64,000 nucleotides of DNA, from positions 1-64,000 of the forward strand of contig MELF01000039.1 of the NCBI GenBank assembly GCA_001767525.1. Reading direction: 5' to 3'. Positions within the stretch are counted from its first letter, which is position 1, and each line of letters opens with the position of its first letter. The notes beneath the pieces were generated by a model that was not told the origin of the DNA, ran no database searches, and worked only from the letters and a program-made list of their open reading frames with translations. The position numbers and the translations under genes were made by a program. Source of the stretch: Acidobacteria bacterium RIFCSPLOWO2_12_FULL_68_19 (GTDB lineage: Bacteria > Acidobacteriota > Vicinamibacteria > Vicinamibacterales > UBA2999). This document shows positions 1 through 8,933 of this stretch, one piece after another.

Positions 1-3000
1 CCCGGGCCAGCGCGCCCGTGAAGCTGTCGCCCGCCGCCAGCGCCCCACTCGACACCGCGTAGGTCAGCGCCGGGTCAGCCTCCCCGTAGACTTTCGACTT
101 CGCCTCGGCGGTCACCGTCACCGGCCGCCGATTGACCGTGAGCGTTCCGTCGAGCAGCGCGAAGCTGTAGTTGCCCGCCGCCAGCGTCCCGAGCGTCGTC
201 GTGATTGGGTAGCTCCCCACGGGACTCGTCGCCGTCGCCGCGGTCGCGAGCACCGGCGTCCCCGTGATGCCGCTCGTCGCCAGCGTCTCCCCGTTCTTGA
301 AGCCGCTGAAGCTGGCCGTGAAAGCCGGGTCGGCGTCGCCGTAGACCCGCGCCTGGTTATCCGCCGCCACCGTCAGCACGGCCTTGGTGACCGTCAGCGC
401 GCCGTTGGCGAACGCGAAACTGTAGTTCCCGCCCGCGAGCGTTCCCAGCGCCGTCGTGATTGGGTAGCTCCCCACGGGACTCGTCGCCGTCGCCGCGGTC
501 GCGAGCACCGGCGTCCCCGTGACGCCGCTCGTCGCCAACGTCTCCCCGTTCTTGAAGCCGCTGTAGCCGGCCGTCAGCGGCGGATTCGCGTCCCCGTAAC
601 TCCGCGCCTGGTTGTCCGCCGTCACCGTCAGCACGGCCTTGGTGACCGCCAGCGTCCCATTGGCGAACGCGAAACTGTAGTTCCCGCCCGTGAGCGTTCC
701 CAGCGCCGCCGTGATCGGATAGCTCCCCACGGGACTCGTCGGCGTCGCCGCCGTCGCGAGCGCCGGCGCGCCCGTCACCCCGCTCGTCGCCAGCGTCTCC
801 CCGTTCTTGAAGCCGCTGAAGCTGGCCGTGAAGGCCGGGTCGGCGTCGCCGTAGACCCGCGCCTTGTTGTCCGCGGTTACCGTCAGCGTCGCCTGGGCAA
901 TGTTGAACGTCCGAGAGACGTCCGGGGCGGCGTTGTAATTGGTATCTCCCGCTTGCGAGGCGGTGATCGTGCAACTGCCCGCGCCAGTCAGGTGGACTGT
1001 GGCCCCCGTGATCGTGCAGGCGCCCGTCGCGGTGAGGGTGACGGCCAGGCCCGAGCTGGCGGTTCCGAGCACCGAGAAGTCGGGATCCCCATACGTCTTG
1101 TCACTCAACGGCTGGGCCAGGTCGAGCGCCTCGAGGCTCCGGAAATGACTGCTCGGCGTGTAGGCATCGCCATTGAAGCCCGCAAACGCATACAACATCG
1201 TCCCGACGACCGCCGCGCCCGCCGACGTCCGCGCGGTCGTGAGCGGCGGCAACTGCGCCCACTGGTTCGCCACCGGATCGTAGGTGAGCACCGAGGCGAG
1301 CAGCCCTGTCCCCGATCCGCCAATGACATAGATCCGCCCGTTGGCCGCCACGGCCGCCGCGCCCAGCCGAACCGCCGGCATCGGCGCCCGCAGGCTCCAG
1401 CTGTTGGTCGCCGGGTCGTACGCCTCCACCGACGCCGTTATCACCGCCGGACTAGCGGAATAGTCAATCCCCCCGAACACATAGAGCTTGCCGTTGGCCA
1501 CCGCCACGGCGGCGCCCGCGCGGCTCACCAGCATCGGCGCCTTGGTGCTCCACGTGTTCGCCCCGATGTCATACGCCTGGACGAGGGTGCCGCTGTTGCC
1601 GCCCACCGCGTAGAGCACGCCGTTCACCACGCCGACGCCGTGGCTCGACCGAGCCGTGGGCATGGGAGCCCGTGCACTCCAGCTGTTCGTCGCCGGGTCA
1701 TACGCCTCATTGGCGCCTGTCAGCGGTCCACAGCCAAGGGAGCCGCCGACGACATACACCTTCCCGTTCCACACCCCCGCCCGCGCTCCCTCGCGCGCCG
1801 TCGGCATCGCCGCCCGGCTGCTCCAGGTGTTCGTGCCGGGGTCATAGGCGGTGAGCGTCGTCAAATAGCTGCACAGGTGCGCCGCATCCCAGCCGCCCGC
1901 GGCATACACCACGCCGTTCAGCGCCGCATAGGCCGGCGAGGTCTGTGGCCCCGGCAGATTCGCCTTGTACGTCCACTGCGTCGGCGCCCCTAACGTGAGT
2001 GTCTGGTTCGCCTGGATCACCGTGAGCGTCCCGTTGCCGAAGGCGAAGGTATAGTTCCCGGCCGCGAGCGTCCCGAGCGACGGCGTAATCGGATAGCTCC
2101 CCACTGGGCTGGCCGTCGTTGCCGTCGTCGTCAGTGACGGTGCGCCGTTGACGCCGCTCGTGGCAAGCGTCTCGCCGTTGACGAATCCGGTGTAGGTGAA
2201 CCCGAACGCAGGATTCGGCTCGCCGTACGTGCGACTCGCATTGTTGGCCGTGACGGTCAGCACGGCCTTGTTGACCGTCTGCGTCAACGAGGCGGACGTG
2301 CTCGCGTTGTAGCTCGTGCCGCCGCTGTATTCCGCCGTGACCGTATGGGTGCCGGCCGCGAGCGTGGCCGTGCTGTAGATCGCCTGTCCCGTGGGACCGA
2401 CCTCCACGCCGCTCTGGAGGACCGTGCTCCCGTCCCGAAACGTCACGGTCCCGACGGGCGTGCCGCCCGACGAGCTCACCGTGGCGGTGAAGGTCACCGA
2501 CTGGCCGTAGGTCGCCGGGTTCGACGACGACGCGACGGCCGTTGCCGTGTCGGCCCGAACTGTCAGCAGCGTGCTGCCCGCGACCGTCGGCGTCGAGACA
2601 CTCCTGGCAGCGATGGTGCTCGTCCCGACGGCGGCGGAGAGCGCCAGGCCTCCACTGTCGATCGTGGCGACCGACGTGTTGCTGCTCGACCAGATGACCT
2701 GATTGCTGCTGAAGATCTCCAGCGTGCCAGTGACGCCGGAGGTCACATCCCCGCCTACCGCGTACAGCTTTCCGTCTATCGCAACCGCCTGCAGCCCGCC
2801 TTCTCGCGCCCTCGTGATCGGCGGGAGCGTGCTCCAGGAATTGGTCACCGGGTCGTACGCGAACGCGGAAGTCCGCCGCGAATTGGTGGCGTCGCTCCCC
2901 CCGACGACGATCAGGCGGCCGTCGATCACATCGGCCCCCATGCCGTACAACGCCGTCGGCATGGAGACGCCCATCGACCACGTGTTCGTCCCGGGATCGT

Positions 3001-5767
3001 AGACTTCGAGGTAGGGGGTAACGAAATCGGTAGAGCCGGTCCAGTGGCGGCCGCCGACCACATAGAACTTGCCGTTGATGACGCCGCTGGCGCCGTAGGC
3101 ATGCGTATAGCCCGGGGAAGCCATGGCCGTCCAGGAATTCGTCGACGGATCGTAGCGATCGAACTGCTTGTAATACCCGCTCGAGCCGTTGCACGCTGTC
3201 AGAACGTAGATCTGCCCGTTGATGGCCCCCCCCACGGAGCACGCGCTCAAGTGCGGCACCGGAGCTTTGTTCGTCCATGTGGTTCCGTCGAACGCCTGCA
3301 CCCTGGTCGTCGGCAGGCCGCTCAAGGGCCAGTCCCATCCGCCAATGACATAGATCAGGCCGTTGCCGGGCGAGACAGCGGTCCCCTGATAACTTCCGAT
3401 GTATCCCGTCGAGGACTTCGTGCTCCACGTTCCGGTCGACGGGTTGTACGCTTGCACCAGGTTCGTCGCGCCGCTGACCCCGTCGCTCCCGCCGGCCACG
3501 TAGAGCAGGCCGTCTCCTCTGGTCGCAGCCATCGCCCAACTCCGAGCGCTCATCGGGTTGGCCACGGCCCATCTTCCGCCTTCGGGTGTGAGCGGACCTT
3601 GCGACCCGTCGCTGAACATCCCCGCGGCCGAAAAGCTCACGGTCGACCCGGGCGTCGCGATCGGATTGGCCGGCGAGACGGAAATCGAGCTCAACGTGAC
3701 GACGGGCGACGTCAACGTCAACAGGACAGTATTCGACGTCAAGCCGGTCGGTGAGTTGAAGACCGTCACGTCGTGGGTCCCTGCGGCGAACGTTTCCGCG
3801 GAGATCGCACCGGCCAACTGCGTCGAGCTGTTGAACGTCGTCGCCACCGCCTGCCCGTTCACGCGCACGACCGACGATGAATCGAATCCGGAACCGTTCA
3901 CAACGAGAGAGAAGGAACTGTTCGCGCCAGCCGCCGATGGTGAGAGGCTGGAAATCGTCGGAGGCGGAAGACCGACGACGAGCGTCGCCGTCTGACTGGC
4001 GGTCAAATAGCCGCAGGAGTAGTACGAATGCGGATAACCGGTAATCGAAACCGTGAACGTGTAGGAACCGGGCGGTGTTGTCGGCGGAACGTAGAGACTC
4101 ACACCTGAAGTGATGGACCCGTAGAAGTAGAAGGAGGAGGACCACATCGACCACGTGACGCCGCTCGGAAGCCCGGACACGCTCTTGTACGGGGCATAGC
4201 ACGGCGTTGACGATGGCGACGCGTACAGGGTGAACGGGAACGACGCGGAGGTGCCAGGAGTCACCGGGCTTGGGTTCTGCGCCCCGATGCTCATGGTGAA
4301 CGTCCCGTCGCTGAACGTCGTCTGCGCCTGCGAGCTCGACCCGACGGCGGTCAGGTAGAACCGCACACCGAGGTCGTGCCCTTCGGGCTGGAAACTGCTG
4401 TCGGCAATCCGGCCCGCCCCGTCGGCGACCGCGGTCAACGTCCGGTCGGCATGCGTGGACGGCGACTCGCGCAGCAGAAGCGTGACCGTTTCAAACGGCT
4501 CCCAGCCGCCGCCCCGGATCGTCACCGTCTCGCCCGGCATGTAGTCGCCCTTGTCGGTCGTCACCGTGGCAAACCCGAACAGCTCGGCGTCGGGCGTTGG
4601 ATTGCTCCCGCTCGCCGAGGCGCTCCCCCCGGCCAGCAGCAGCAGGCCGTCGGCGGGACCGGTTCGCACGGCGTTGGTCGCCGGACCGCTCAACGCCGCG
4701 CCCGCGGCCCACGCGCGCGCCCCCCCCGGCGCACCCGTCGCGACAAAAGCGCCGGTCGCGCCTTCCCACGGAATGAACAGCTCCGCAGCCGCTGCCGCCG
4801 CGCCCCCGGCAAGCCCGCCGGCGACGAGCACGGCGTTGTTGTGCGGCAGCAGAACCGCAAGGTGGCGCTGCCGGGCTACGCCCATCCTGCTCCCAGCCGC
4901 GCTAAACCCGGTGCCGGCGCTGTCGAGGAGCTCGGCCGAATCCAGCTCGCTGGTGTCGTTGACACCGCCGGCGACGAGCACGCGGCCGTCGAGGAGGGTG
5001 GTTGCGGAGTGGCCGGCTCGAGCCAGTCCGAGCGGCGGGCCTGCGGCAACCGTATCCGTCGGCGCATCGTAAACGTCGACTGACGCCAGCGCATGGCTGC
5101 CGTCGTGGCCGCCGATGAGCAACACCCGGCCGTCCGGCAGTGCGGCTGCCGCGTGCGACATGCGCGGAGCGCTCAACGCACCGCCGGCCGCATCGAACGT
5201 GGAGGTTTCCGGGTCGAAAATCTCGAGGGTATCCGTCGCGAGCCCGTTGTCATCGCCGCCGGCAACGAGGACGGTGCCGTCCGGCAACAGCGTCGCGGAG
5301 TGCGCCGACCGCGGAACGTTCATCGGCCCGGCGCTCGCCCAGGCGTTTGCCGCGGGGTCGTAAACCTCAGCTCGAGTGAGCGCGCGACCGTCCGGCCCCG
5401 TCCCGCCGGCCACCAGAACCCGTCCGTCGGCCAGCAACGTCGCCGTGTGGTGCGCCCGGGCGTCGGCCATCGACGGCGTCGCAAGAAACGCCTCGGCGTC
5501 CGGGCTGAACCGCTCAGCGGTCGCGGTCACGCCGGCGGCCGAGAGTCCACCGGTCACGAGGACCTTGCCGTCCGGGAGCAGTGTCGCCGCCGCGCCGACG
5601 CGGCCGCTCGCCATGCTTCCGGTGGCGAGCCAGCCGTGCGACGGCACCGTCGGCGCCGATGCGCGCACCGAGATCAGCAGGCTACAGGTCGCCGCGGCCC
5701 CTACGGCGTAGGCAACGACCGCTGCCGGACGTGCCTTACGAGAGCCGAACCACCAAGTTCCGCGCAT
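1..5767 (-). CDS. giant secreted kelch / Ig-like / MBG repeat protein, C-terminus outside window
   Basis: The frame is open from ATG 5767 (GGAG just upstream) to the window edge, so at least 1922 residues are encoded and the C-terminus is missing. Residues about 12-36 are hydrophobic and end in an Ala-rich cleavage region, fitting a signal peptide. In order there follow kelch-type propeller repeats (about 45-400, recurring LPDGRVLVAGG), a GETVTIRGGGW domain (about 405-480), an IPT/TIG-like domain (about 600-650), a Big_2-like Ig domain split by a second kelch block (about 690-1050), an Ig-like domain with TYGQSVTFTATV (about 1070-1150), an MBG-type domain (about 1168-1253), a third kelch block (about 1262-1550) inside another MBG-like domain, then tandem MBG repeats of 85 residues. 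Such proteins are extracellular or surface-exposed and probably act in adhesion or carbohydrate contact; that role is inference. No enzyme motif was seen. Confidence 0.85.
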   Translation of the reverse strand, partial: MRGTWWFGSRKARPAAVVAYAVGAAATCSLLISVRASAPTVPSHGWLATGSMASGRVGAAATLLPDGKVLVTGGLSAAGVTATAERFSPDAEAFLATPSMADARAHHTATLLADGRVLVAGGTGPDGRALTRAEVYDPAANAWASAGPMNVPRSAHSATLLPDGTVLVAGGDDNGLATDTLEIFDPETSTFDAAGGALSAPRMSHAAAALPDGRVLLIGGHDGSHALASVDVYDAPTDTVAAGPPLGLARAGHSATTLLDGRVLVAGGVNDTSELDSAELLDSAGTGFSAAGSRMGVARQRHLAVLLPHNNAVLVAGGLAGGAAAAAAELFIPWEGATGAFVATGAPGGARAWAAGAALSGPATNAVRTGPADGLLLLAGGSASASGSNPTPDAELFGFATVTTDKGDYMPGETVTIRGGGWEPFETVTLLLRESPSTHADRTLTAVADGAGRIADSSFQPEGHDLGVRFYLTAVGSSSQAQTTFSDGTFTMSIGAQNPSPVTPGTSASFPFTLYASPSSTPCYAPYKSVSGLPSGVTWSMWSSSFYFYGSITSGVSLYVPPTTPPGSYTFTVSITGYPHSYYSCGYLTASQTATLVVGLPPPTISSLSPSAAGANSSFSLVVNGSGFDSSSVVRVNGQAVATTFNSSTQLAGAISAETFAAGTHDVTVFNSPTGLTSNTVLLTLTSPVVTLSSISVSPANPIATPGSTVSFSAAGMFSDGSQGPLTPEGGRWAVANPMSARSWAMAATRGDGLLYVAGGSDGVSGATNLVQAYNPSTGTWSTKSSTGYIGSYQGTAVSPGNGLIYVIGGWDWPLSGLPTTRVQAFDGTTWTNKAPVPHLSACSVGGAINGQIYVLTACNGSSGYYKQFDRYDPSTNSWTAMASPGYTHAYGASGVINGKFYVVGGRHWTGSTDFVTPYLEVYDPGTNTWSMGVSMPTALYGMGADVIDGRLIVVGGSDATNSRRTSAFAYDPVTNSWSTLPPITRAREGGLQAVAIDGKLYAVGGDVTSGVTGTLEIFSSNQVIWSSSNTSVATIDSGGLALSAAVGTSTIAARSVSTPTVAGSTLLTVRADTATAVASSSNPATYGQSVTFTATVSSSGGTPVGTVTFRDGSTVLQSGVEVGPTGQAIYSTATLAAGTHTVTAEYSGGTSYNASTSASLTQTVNKAVLTVTANNASRTYGEPNPAFGFTYTGFVNGETLATSGVNGAPSLTTTATTASPVGSYPITPSLGTLAAGNYTFAFGNGTLTVIQANQTLTLGAPTQWTYKANLPGPQTSPAYAALNGVVYAAGGWDAAHLCSYLTTLTAYDPGTNTWSSRAAMPTAREGARAGVWNGKVYVVGGSLGCGPLTGANEAYDPATNSWSARAPMPTARSSHGVGVVNGVLYAVGGNSGTLVQAYDIGANTWSTKAPMLVSRAGAAVAVANGKLYVFGGIDYSASPAVITASVEAYDPATNSWSLRAPMPAVRLGAAAVAANGRIYVIGGSGTGLLASVLTYDPVANQWAQLPPLTTARTSAGAAVVGTMLYAFAGFNGDAYTPSSHFRSLEALDLAQPLSDKTYGDPDFSVLGTASSGLAVTLTATGACTITGATVHLTGAGSCTITASQAGDTNYNAAPDVSRTFNIAQATLTVTADNKARVYGDADPAFTASFSGFKNGETLATSGVTGAPALATAATPTSPVGSYPITAALGTLTGGNYSFAFANGTLAVTKAVLTVTADNQARSYGDANPPLTAGYSGFKNGETLATSGVTGTPVLATAATATSPVGSYPITTALGTLAGGNYSFAFANGALTVTKAVLTVAADNQARVYGDADPAFTASFSGFKNGETLATSGITGTPVLATAATATSPVGSYPITTTLGTLAAGNYSFALLDGTLTVNRRPVTVTAEAKSKVYGEADPALTYAVSSGALAAGDSFTGALAR
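125..889 (-). repeat. three tandem 255-bp repeats encoding 85-residue MBG domains
   Basis: The same DNA block recurs at exactly 255-bp spacing: the conserved GFKNGETLATSG segment falls near 300, 555 and 810. A diverged fourth unit runs into the window edge (about 124 to 1) and a related older unit lies near 2010-2265. The three copies are very similar at DNA level, so copy number could change by recombination. They are coding repeats, not CRISPR: there are no spacers and the frame is kept. Confidence 0.85.
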
Positions 5768-6175
5768 GAGTTCTCCGGAGAAATAAGGGCTTCATGGGTA
5801 CTTCGTAGCGTGTCGCGGGATGACCGCGCATGTTCCGGCAGGCCCGGGCCGCGCTCATGGTTCCTATACGCTGCTGCTGTCAGCGCGCCGCGTGGATTGC
5901 CGCTGTTCGCCACGAGCAGGCGACGAGCGGTCTGTGGGCTATAGCCTCCGTCCACCTGACGCCAGGCTCCGGCGCAGCGCCATACCGTCGGGGGCGACGC
6001 ACGAAGGCTAATGACGGTTTGGGCGTGACGAAACAGAAATGACTCCGCGCGGCTGAATGCTAGGCTTCGGCGCGGTCTCGCGACAACGGATCAGGAATGA
6101 CAAAGCGTGACATTCGCTGGTTTCTGGGCCTGATATTACGAATTCGTTAGAACCCCGAACCACAGGATCTGGACT
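5768..6175. other. intergenic region between divergent genes, no gene seen
   Basis: About 400 bases separate the repeat-protein start from the HTH regulator start. No convincing reading frame or RNA gene was seen. A 10-bp palindrome ACGAATTCGT at 6138-6147, 28 bases before the downstream ATG, could be an operator for the regulator. No good -35/-10 pair was found by eye. Confidence 0.4.
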
Positions 6176-7552
6176 ATGCTAGTGCTCGCATTCCCGATCA
6201 AGTCTGTGCGGGAGAATCAATCGGTGTCCGAGAGACGGCGACTCGACTCGTGGAAGGAGATCGCGAAGTACCTGCGCCGTGAGGTTCGCACCGTCATACG
6301 CTGGGAACAGACGCGGGGACTGCCCGTTCATCGCTTGCCGGGCGGAAAATCGTCACGAGTCTTCGCGTACGTCGATGAGCTGGAGCGATGGCTGCACAAC
6401 GGCGGCGCCTCGAAGTCGGACGTTGTTCCGGTACCGGGCGCCGGCGCTGCTCCTGCGGCTGCTTCGCAGCAGGAGCCGTCCCGGGGCAGATGGCTGAAGA
6501 CGGTCGCTGCCATCATCGCGGCGGGGCTCGCGAGTTTGGCCGGCGTCTGGGGATGGGCTCGTGCGAGCGAGCCGGCCGCGCAGCTCGTGGCCCTCGGCGG
6601 CGAACTGCGCGCCCTCGACGCCTCCGGACGCGTCCGCTGGACGTATCGCGAGTCGTTGGACGTGATCGAGCAGCCCCTCTTGTGGAGCTCGGTCGGCGAT
6701 CTGAATGCCGACGGCAGCCTGGAGCTGACGGCGGCTCTGCGGGTGAGGCGTCCCCAAGCGAGCCAGGAGGCCGGGCAGCTCGTCAGCTTCACCCCTGAGG
6801 GCGCCCTCCGCTTCAGGGCAGTCGTTGACGACCGCTTTCACTTCCGGGACGGCGAATATGGGCCGCCCTGGCCTGGCGTGACAGCCACCGCCTACAAGAC
6901 CCGGACGGGGACGCGGATCGCCTGGCTCGTTCATCACTTCACATGGTGGCCGAGCCTCCTCGTCAACCTGAATGCGGATGGAACGCGCGCCGGGACCTTC
7001 GTCAACTCTGGCTGGATTCAAAGTGCGACGCCCTCGCCCGACGGACGACACCTGTTTATCTCCGGCATCAGCAACAGCCGCCAGTCGAACTTCTTTGCCG
7101 TGCTCGATGCCACACACCCGAATGGACACTCGCCGGAGCCTCCCGGGAGTATGACCGAGTGCCTCGACTGTCCGGACGGCGACCCCCTCCTGTACATAGT
7201 GTTGCCGCGCACGGATCTGAGCCGCCTGCAGCCATTCCCCGCGGCAGGACCGACGGTCATGACATTGTCGGATGGCACATTCCAGGTGCATGCACTCCAG
7301 AGTGCGGCCCCGAACCCGGCCACCGTTGTGTACGAGTTCGTGCCAGCCGCCCAGGGGAACACGGCCGAGAGCCAGCCTTACGTGCTTCGTGAGGTGCGAT
7401 TCAGCGATTCGTTCTGGGAGTGGCACCGTCAGCTCGAGGCCGACGGCAGGCTTTCACATTCATCCGACGCGTGCCCGGAACGCCGCGGCCTCGAGGTGCA
7501 GCGCTGGACGCGGTCCGACGGCTGGACGACGCAGCAGATGGCGATTCGCTAG
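6176..7552 (+). CDS. one-component regulator: excisionase-like HTH, membrane segment, propeller-like periplasmic domain
   Basis: Residues about 22-75 form a MerR/excisionase-type winged HTH (LDSWKEIAKYLRREVRTVIR, then WEQTRGLPVHR and a wing ending VDELERWL). A Pro/Ala linker follows, then one hydrophobic segment (about 107-126, KTVAAIIAAGLASLAGVWGW), then about 330 residues with FG-GAP-like strand repeats (DLNADGSLELTAAL; LNADG). This fits a membrane-tethered sensor-regulator with DNA binding inside and a ligand-sensing domain outside; many acidobacterial regulators share this design. ATG 6176 has AGGA upstream; GTG 6224 with GGGAG upstream is an alternative start that still keeps the HTH. 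Its stop codon shares the palindrome CTAG with the stop of the convergent aminotransferase gene. Confidence 0.7.
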   Translation: MLVLAFPIKSVRENQSVSERRRLDSWKEIAKYLRREVRTVIRWEQTRGLPVHRLPGGKSSRVFAYVDELERWLHNGGASKSDVVPVPGAGAAPAAASQQEPSRGRWLKTVAAIIAAGLASLAGVWGWARASEPAAQLVALGGELRALDASGRVRWTYRESLDVIEQPLLWSSVGDLNADGSLELTAALRVRRPQASQEAGQLVSFTPEGALRFRAVVDDRFHFRDGEYGPPWPGVTATAYKTRTGTRIAWLVHHFTWWPSLLVNLNADGTRAGTFVNSGWIQSATPSPDGRHLFISGISNSRQSNFFAVLDATHPNGHSPEPPGSMTECLDCPDGDPLLYIVLPRTDLSRLQPFPAAGPTVMTLSDGTFQVHALQSAAPNPATVVYEFVPAAQGNTAESQPYVLREVRFSDSFWEWHRQLEADGRLSHSSDACPERRGLEVQRWTRSDGWTTQQMAIR

Positions 7553-8844
7553 GTCCTGAGCACATCCCGCAGGGCGTCCACGAACCGGTCGATCTCGCCG
7601 AGCGTTGTGCAGACTTGAGGGGTCACGCGCAGCCCGCTGAACGGAAACACCGGGCCCGGCAGTCCCTGACTGACGGCCGCCCCCACGACGATCCCGTACC
7701 TCTCCAGCAGGGTCGGCGCCAGGGTCGCCGCGTTCACGCCGTCGATGGCGACGGTCGCCAGTCCCCAGGTCTGCCCCGCCTCGACGCTCGAGAGCAGCCG
7801 CACGCGGGGATGCGCGCCAAGCGCCTCGGCCCAGCGCAGCGTCAGATGTCGGAGGCGTGCCGCCTTCCGCTCCACGCCAATCGTCCGGTGGAACTCCAGC
7901 GCCTCAACGAGCGCCGCGCGTGCGGCAGCCGGCTGCGTGCCGATGTCCTCGAACTTGCGGATGTTCCCGCGCATGCCGGCGACCGTGGCCTGCAGCGGCC
8001 AGAGCCGCTCGATGCGCTCGCGCCGGACGTAGAGAAATCCGGTGCCGAGCGGCGCCATCAGCCACTTGTGGAGGCTCGTCCCATAGACGTCACAGTCGAG
8101 CTCGCCGAGATTCACCGGAATGTGCCCGGCCGCCTGCGCCCCGTCGACAATCGTCAGAATGCCTCGATCGCGGGCCATCCGGCTCAACTCACGAACCGGG
8201 AAGAGCTGGCCCGTGACGTTGGTGATGTGGCAGACGTGCAGCACCTTCGTCCGAGGCGTCACCGCCTCCTCGATGCGCCGCAGCAGATCCGCAGCGGTGG
8301 TCGGCACGGGAAACTGAAGACGCCGGACGACGATACCGTCGCGGCGCGCGCGCTGGTCCCACATCCAGAGCATCCGCGGGTAGTCCTGGTCCGTCGTCAC
8401 CACCTCGTCGCCGGACCGGAGGTCCACGCCGGCCTGCGCGATGTGCAGCGCCTCGGTCGCATTCCGTGTGATGGCCATCTCCTCGGGATCGCACCCGAAC
8501 TCGGCGGCAAGCGCCCGGCGCGCGGTTTCCACGCGCTCGGCGAGCACCCGGCCGTACTCGACTGGCCGGCGGTTCGCCTCCTCGACATGGCGAACGAGCG
8601 CCTCGTGCACGACGCGCGGGCTCGGCGACGCGGCGCCGTTGTTCAGATTGACCGTCGTGCGATCGACGGCGAAGGCGTCCTGGACCGCGCGCCAGTAGGG
8701 TTCCTCCTGCGCGCTCGCCTCTGGTGTCTGAGCCGCCAACGCTTCGGCCGATCGCCCGACAGCATCGGGCGCCGCAGGCCGAGCCGTCAGGACGCCGGCG
8801 CCCAGGCCGGTCGACGTCCGCAGAAAGGCACGGCGGCTCCACAT
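7549..8844 (-). CDS. PLP-dependent aminotransferase class V (isopenicillin N epimerase/cysteine desulfurase fold), exported
   Basis: The protein has 431 residues. The N-terminus has SRRAFL followed by a hydrophobic Ala/Gly stretch, a Tat-type export signal. The fold-type I PLP core follows: LNNGAASPSP near the start of the domain, TRNATEALHIAQAG in the cofactor loop, TIVDGAQAAGHIPV (PLP-binding Asp) and SLHKWLMAPLG with the Schiff-base Lys. The overall pattern matches exported class V enzymes often called isopenicillin N epimerases; the true substrate is unknown. The gene is divergent from the MBL gene starting at 8934 and convergent with the regulator before it, with the two stops overlapping in CTAG. 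Tat export fits a protein that folds around its cofactor before secretion. Confidence 0.85.
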   Translation of the reverse strand: MWSRRAFLRTSTGLGAGVLTARPAAPDAVGRSAEALAAQTPEASAQEEPYWRAVQDAFAVDRTTVNLNNGAASPSPRVVHEALVRHVEEANRRPVEYGRVLAERVETARRALAAEFGCDPEEMAITRNATEALHIAQAGVDLRSGDEVVTTDQDYPRMLWMWDQRARRDGIVVRRLQFPVPTTAADLLRRIEEAVTPRTKVLHVCHITNVTGQLFPVRELSRMARDRGILTIVDGAQAAGHIPVNLGELDCDVYGTSLHKWLMAPLGTGFLYVRRERIERLWPLQATVAGMRGNIRKFEDIGTQPAAARAALVEALEFHRTIGVERKAARLRHLTLRWAEALGAHPRVRLLSSVEAGQTWGLATVAIDGVNAATLAPTLLERYGIVVGAAVSQGLPGPVFPFSGLRVTPQVCTTLGEIDRFVDALRDVLRT

Positions 8845-8933
8845 GGAGGCTGATGGTAACCGAATCGACCGAGGTGGACCGCAGGAGGCGGGACGGGGTG
8901 GTTCAGGCTACTATTCTGGGTTCGGACGATCCG

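Noticed and set aside
125..889. Regular 255-bp direct repeats considered as CRISPR
   Set aside because: The repeats are contiguous, in frame and encode MBG domains; there are no spacers or cas genes.
1842..4202. Minus-strand open frame of 786 residues starting with GTG
   Set aside because: It is one frame off the giant kelch/MBG gene, which keeps clear domains through the same stretch.
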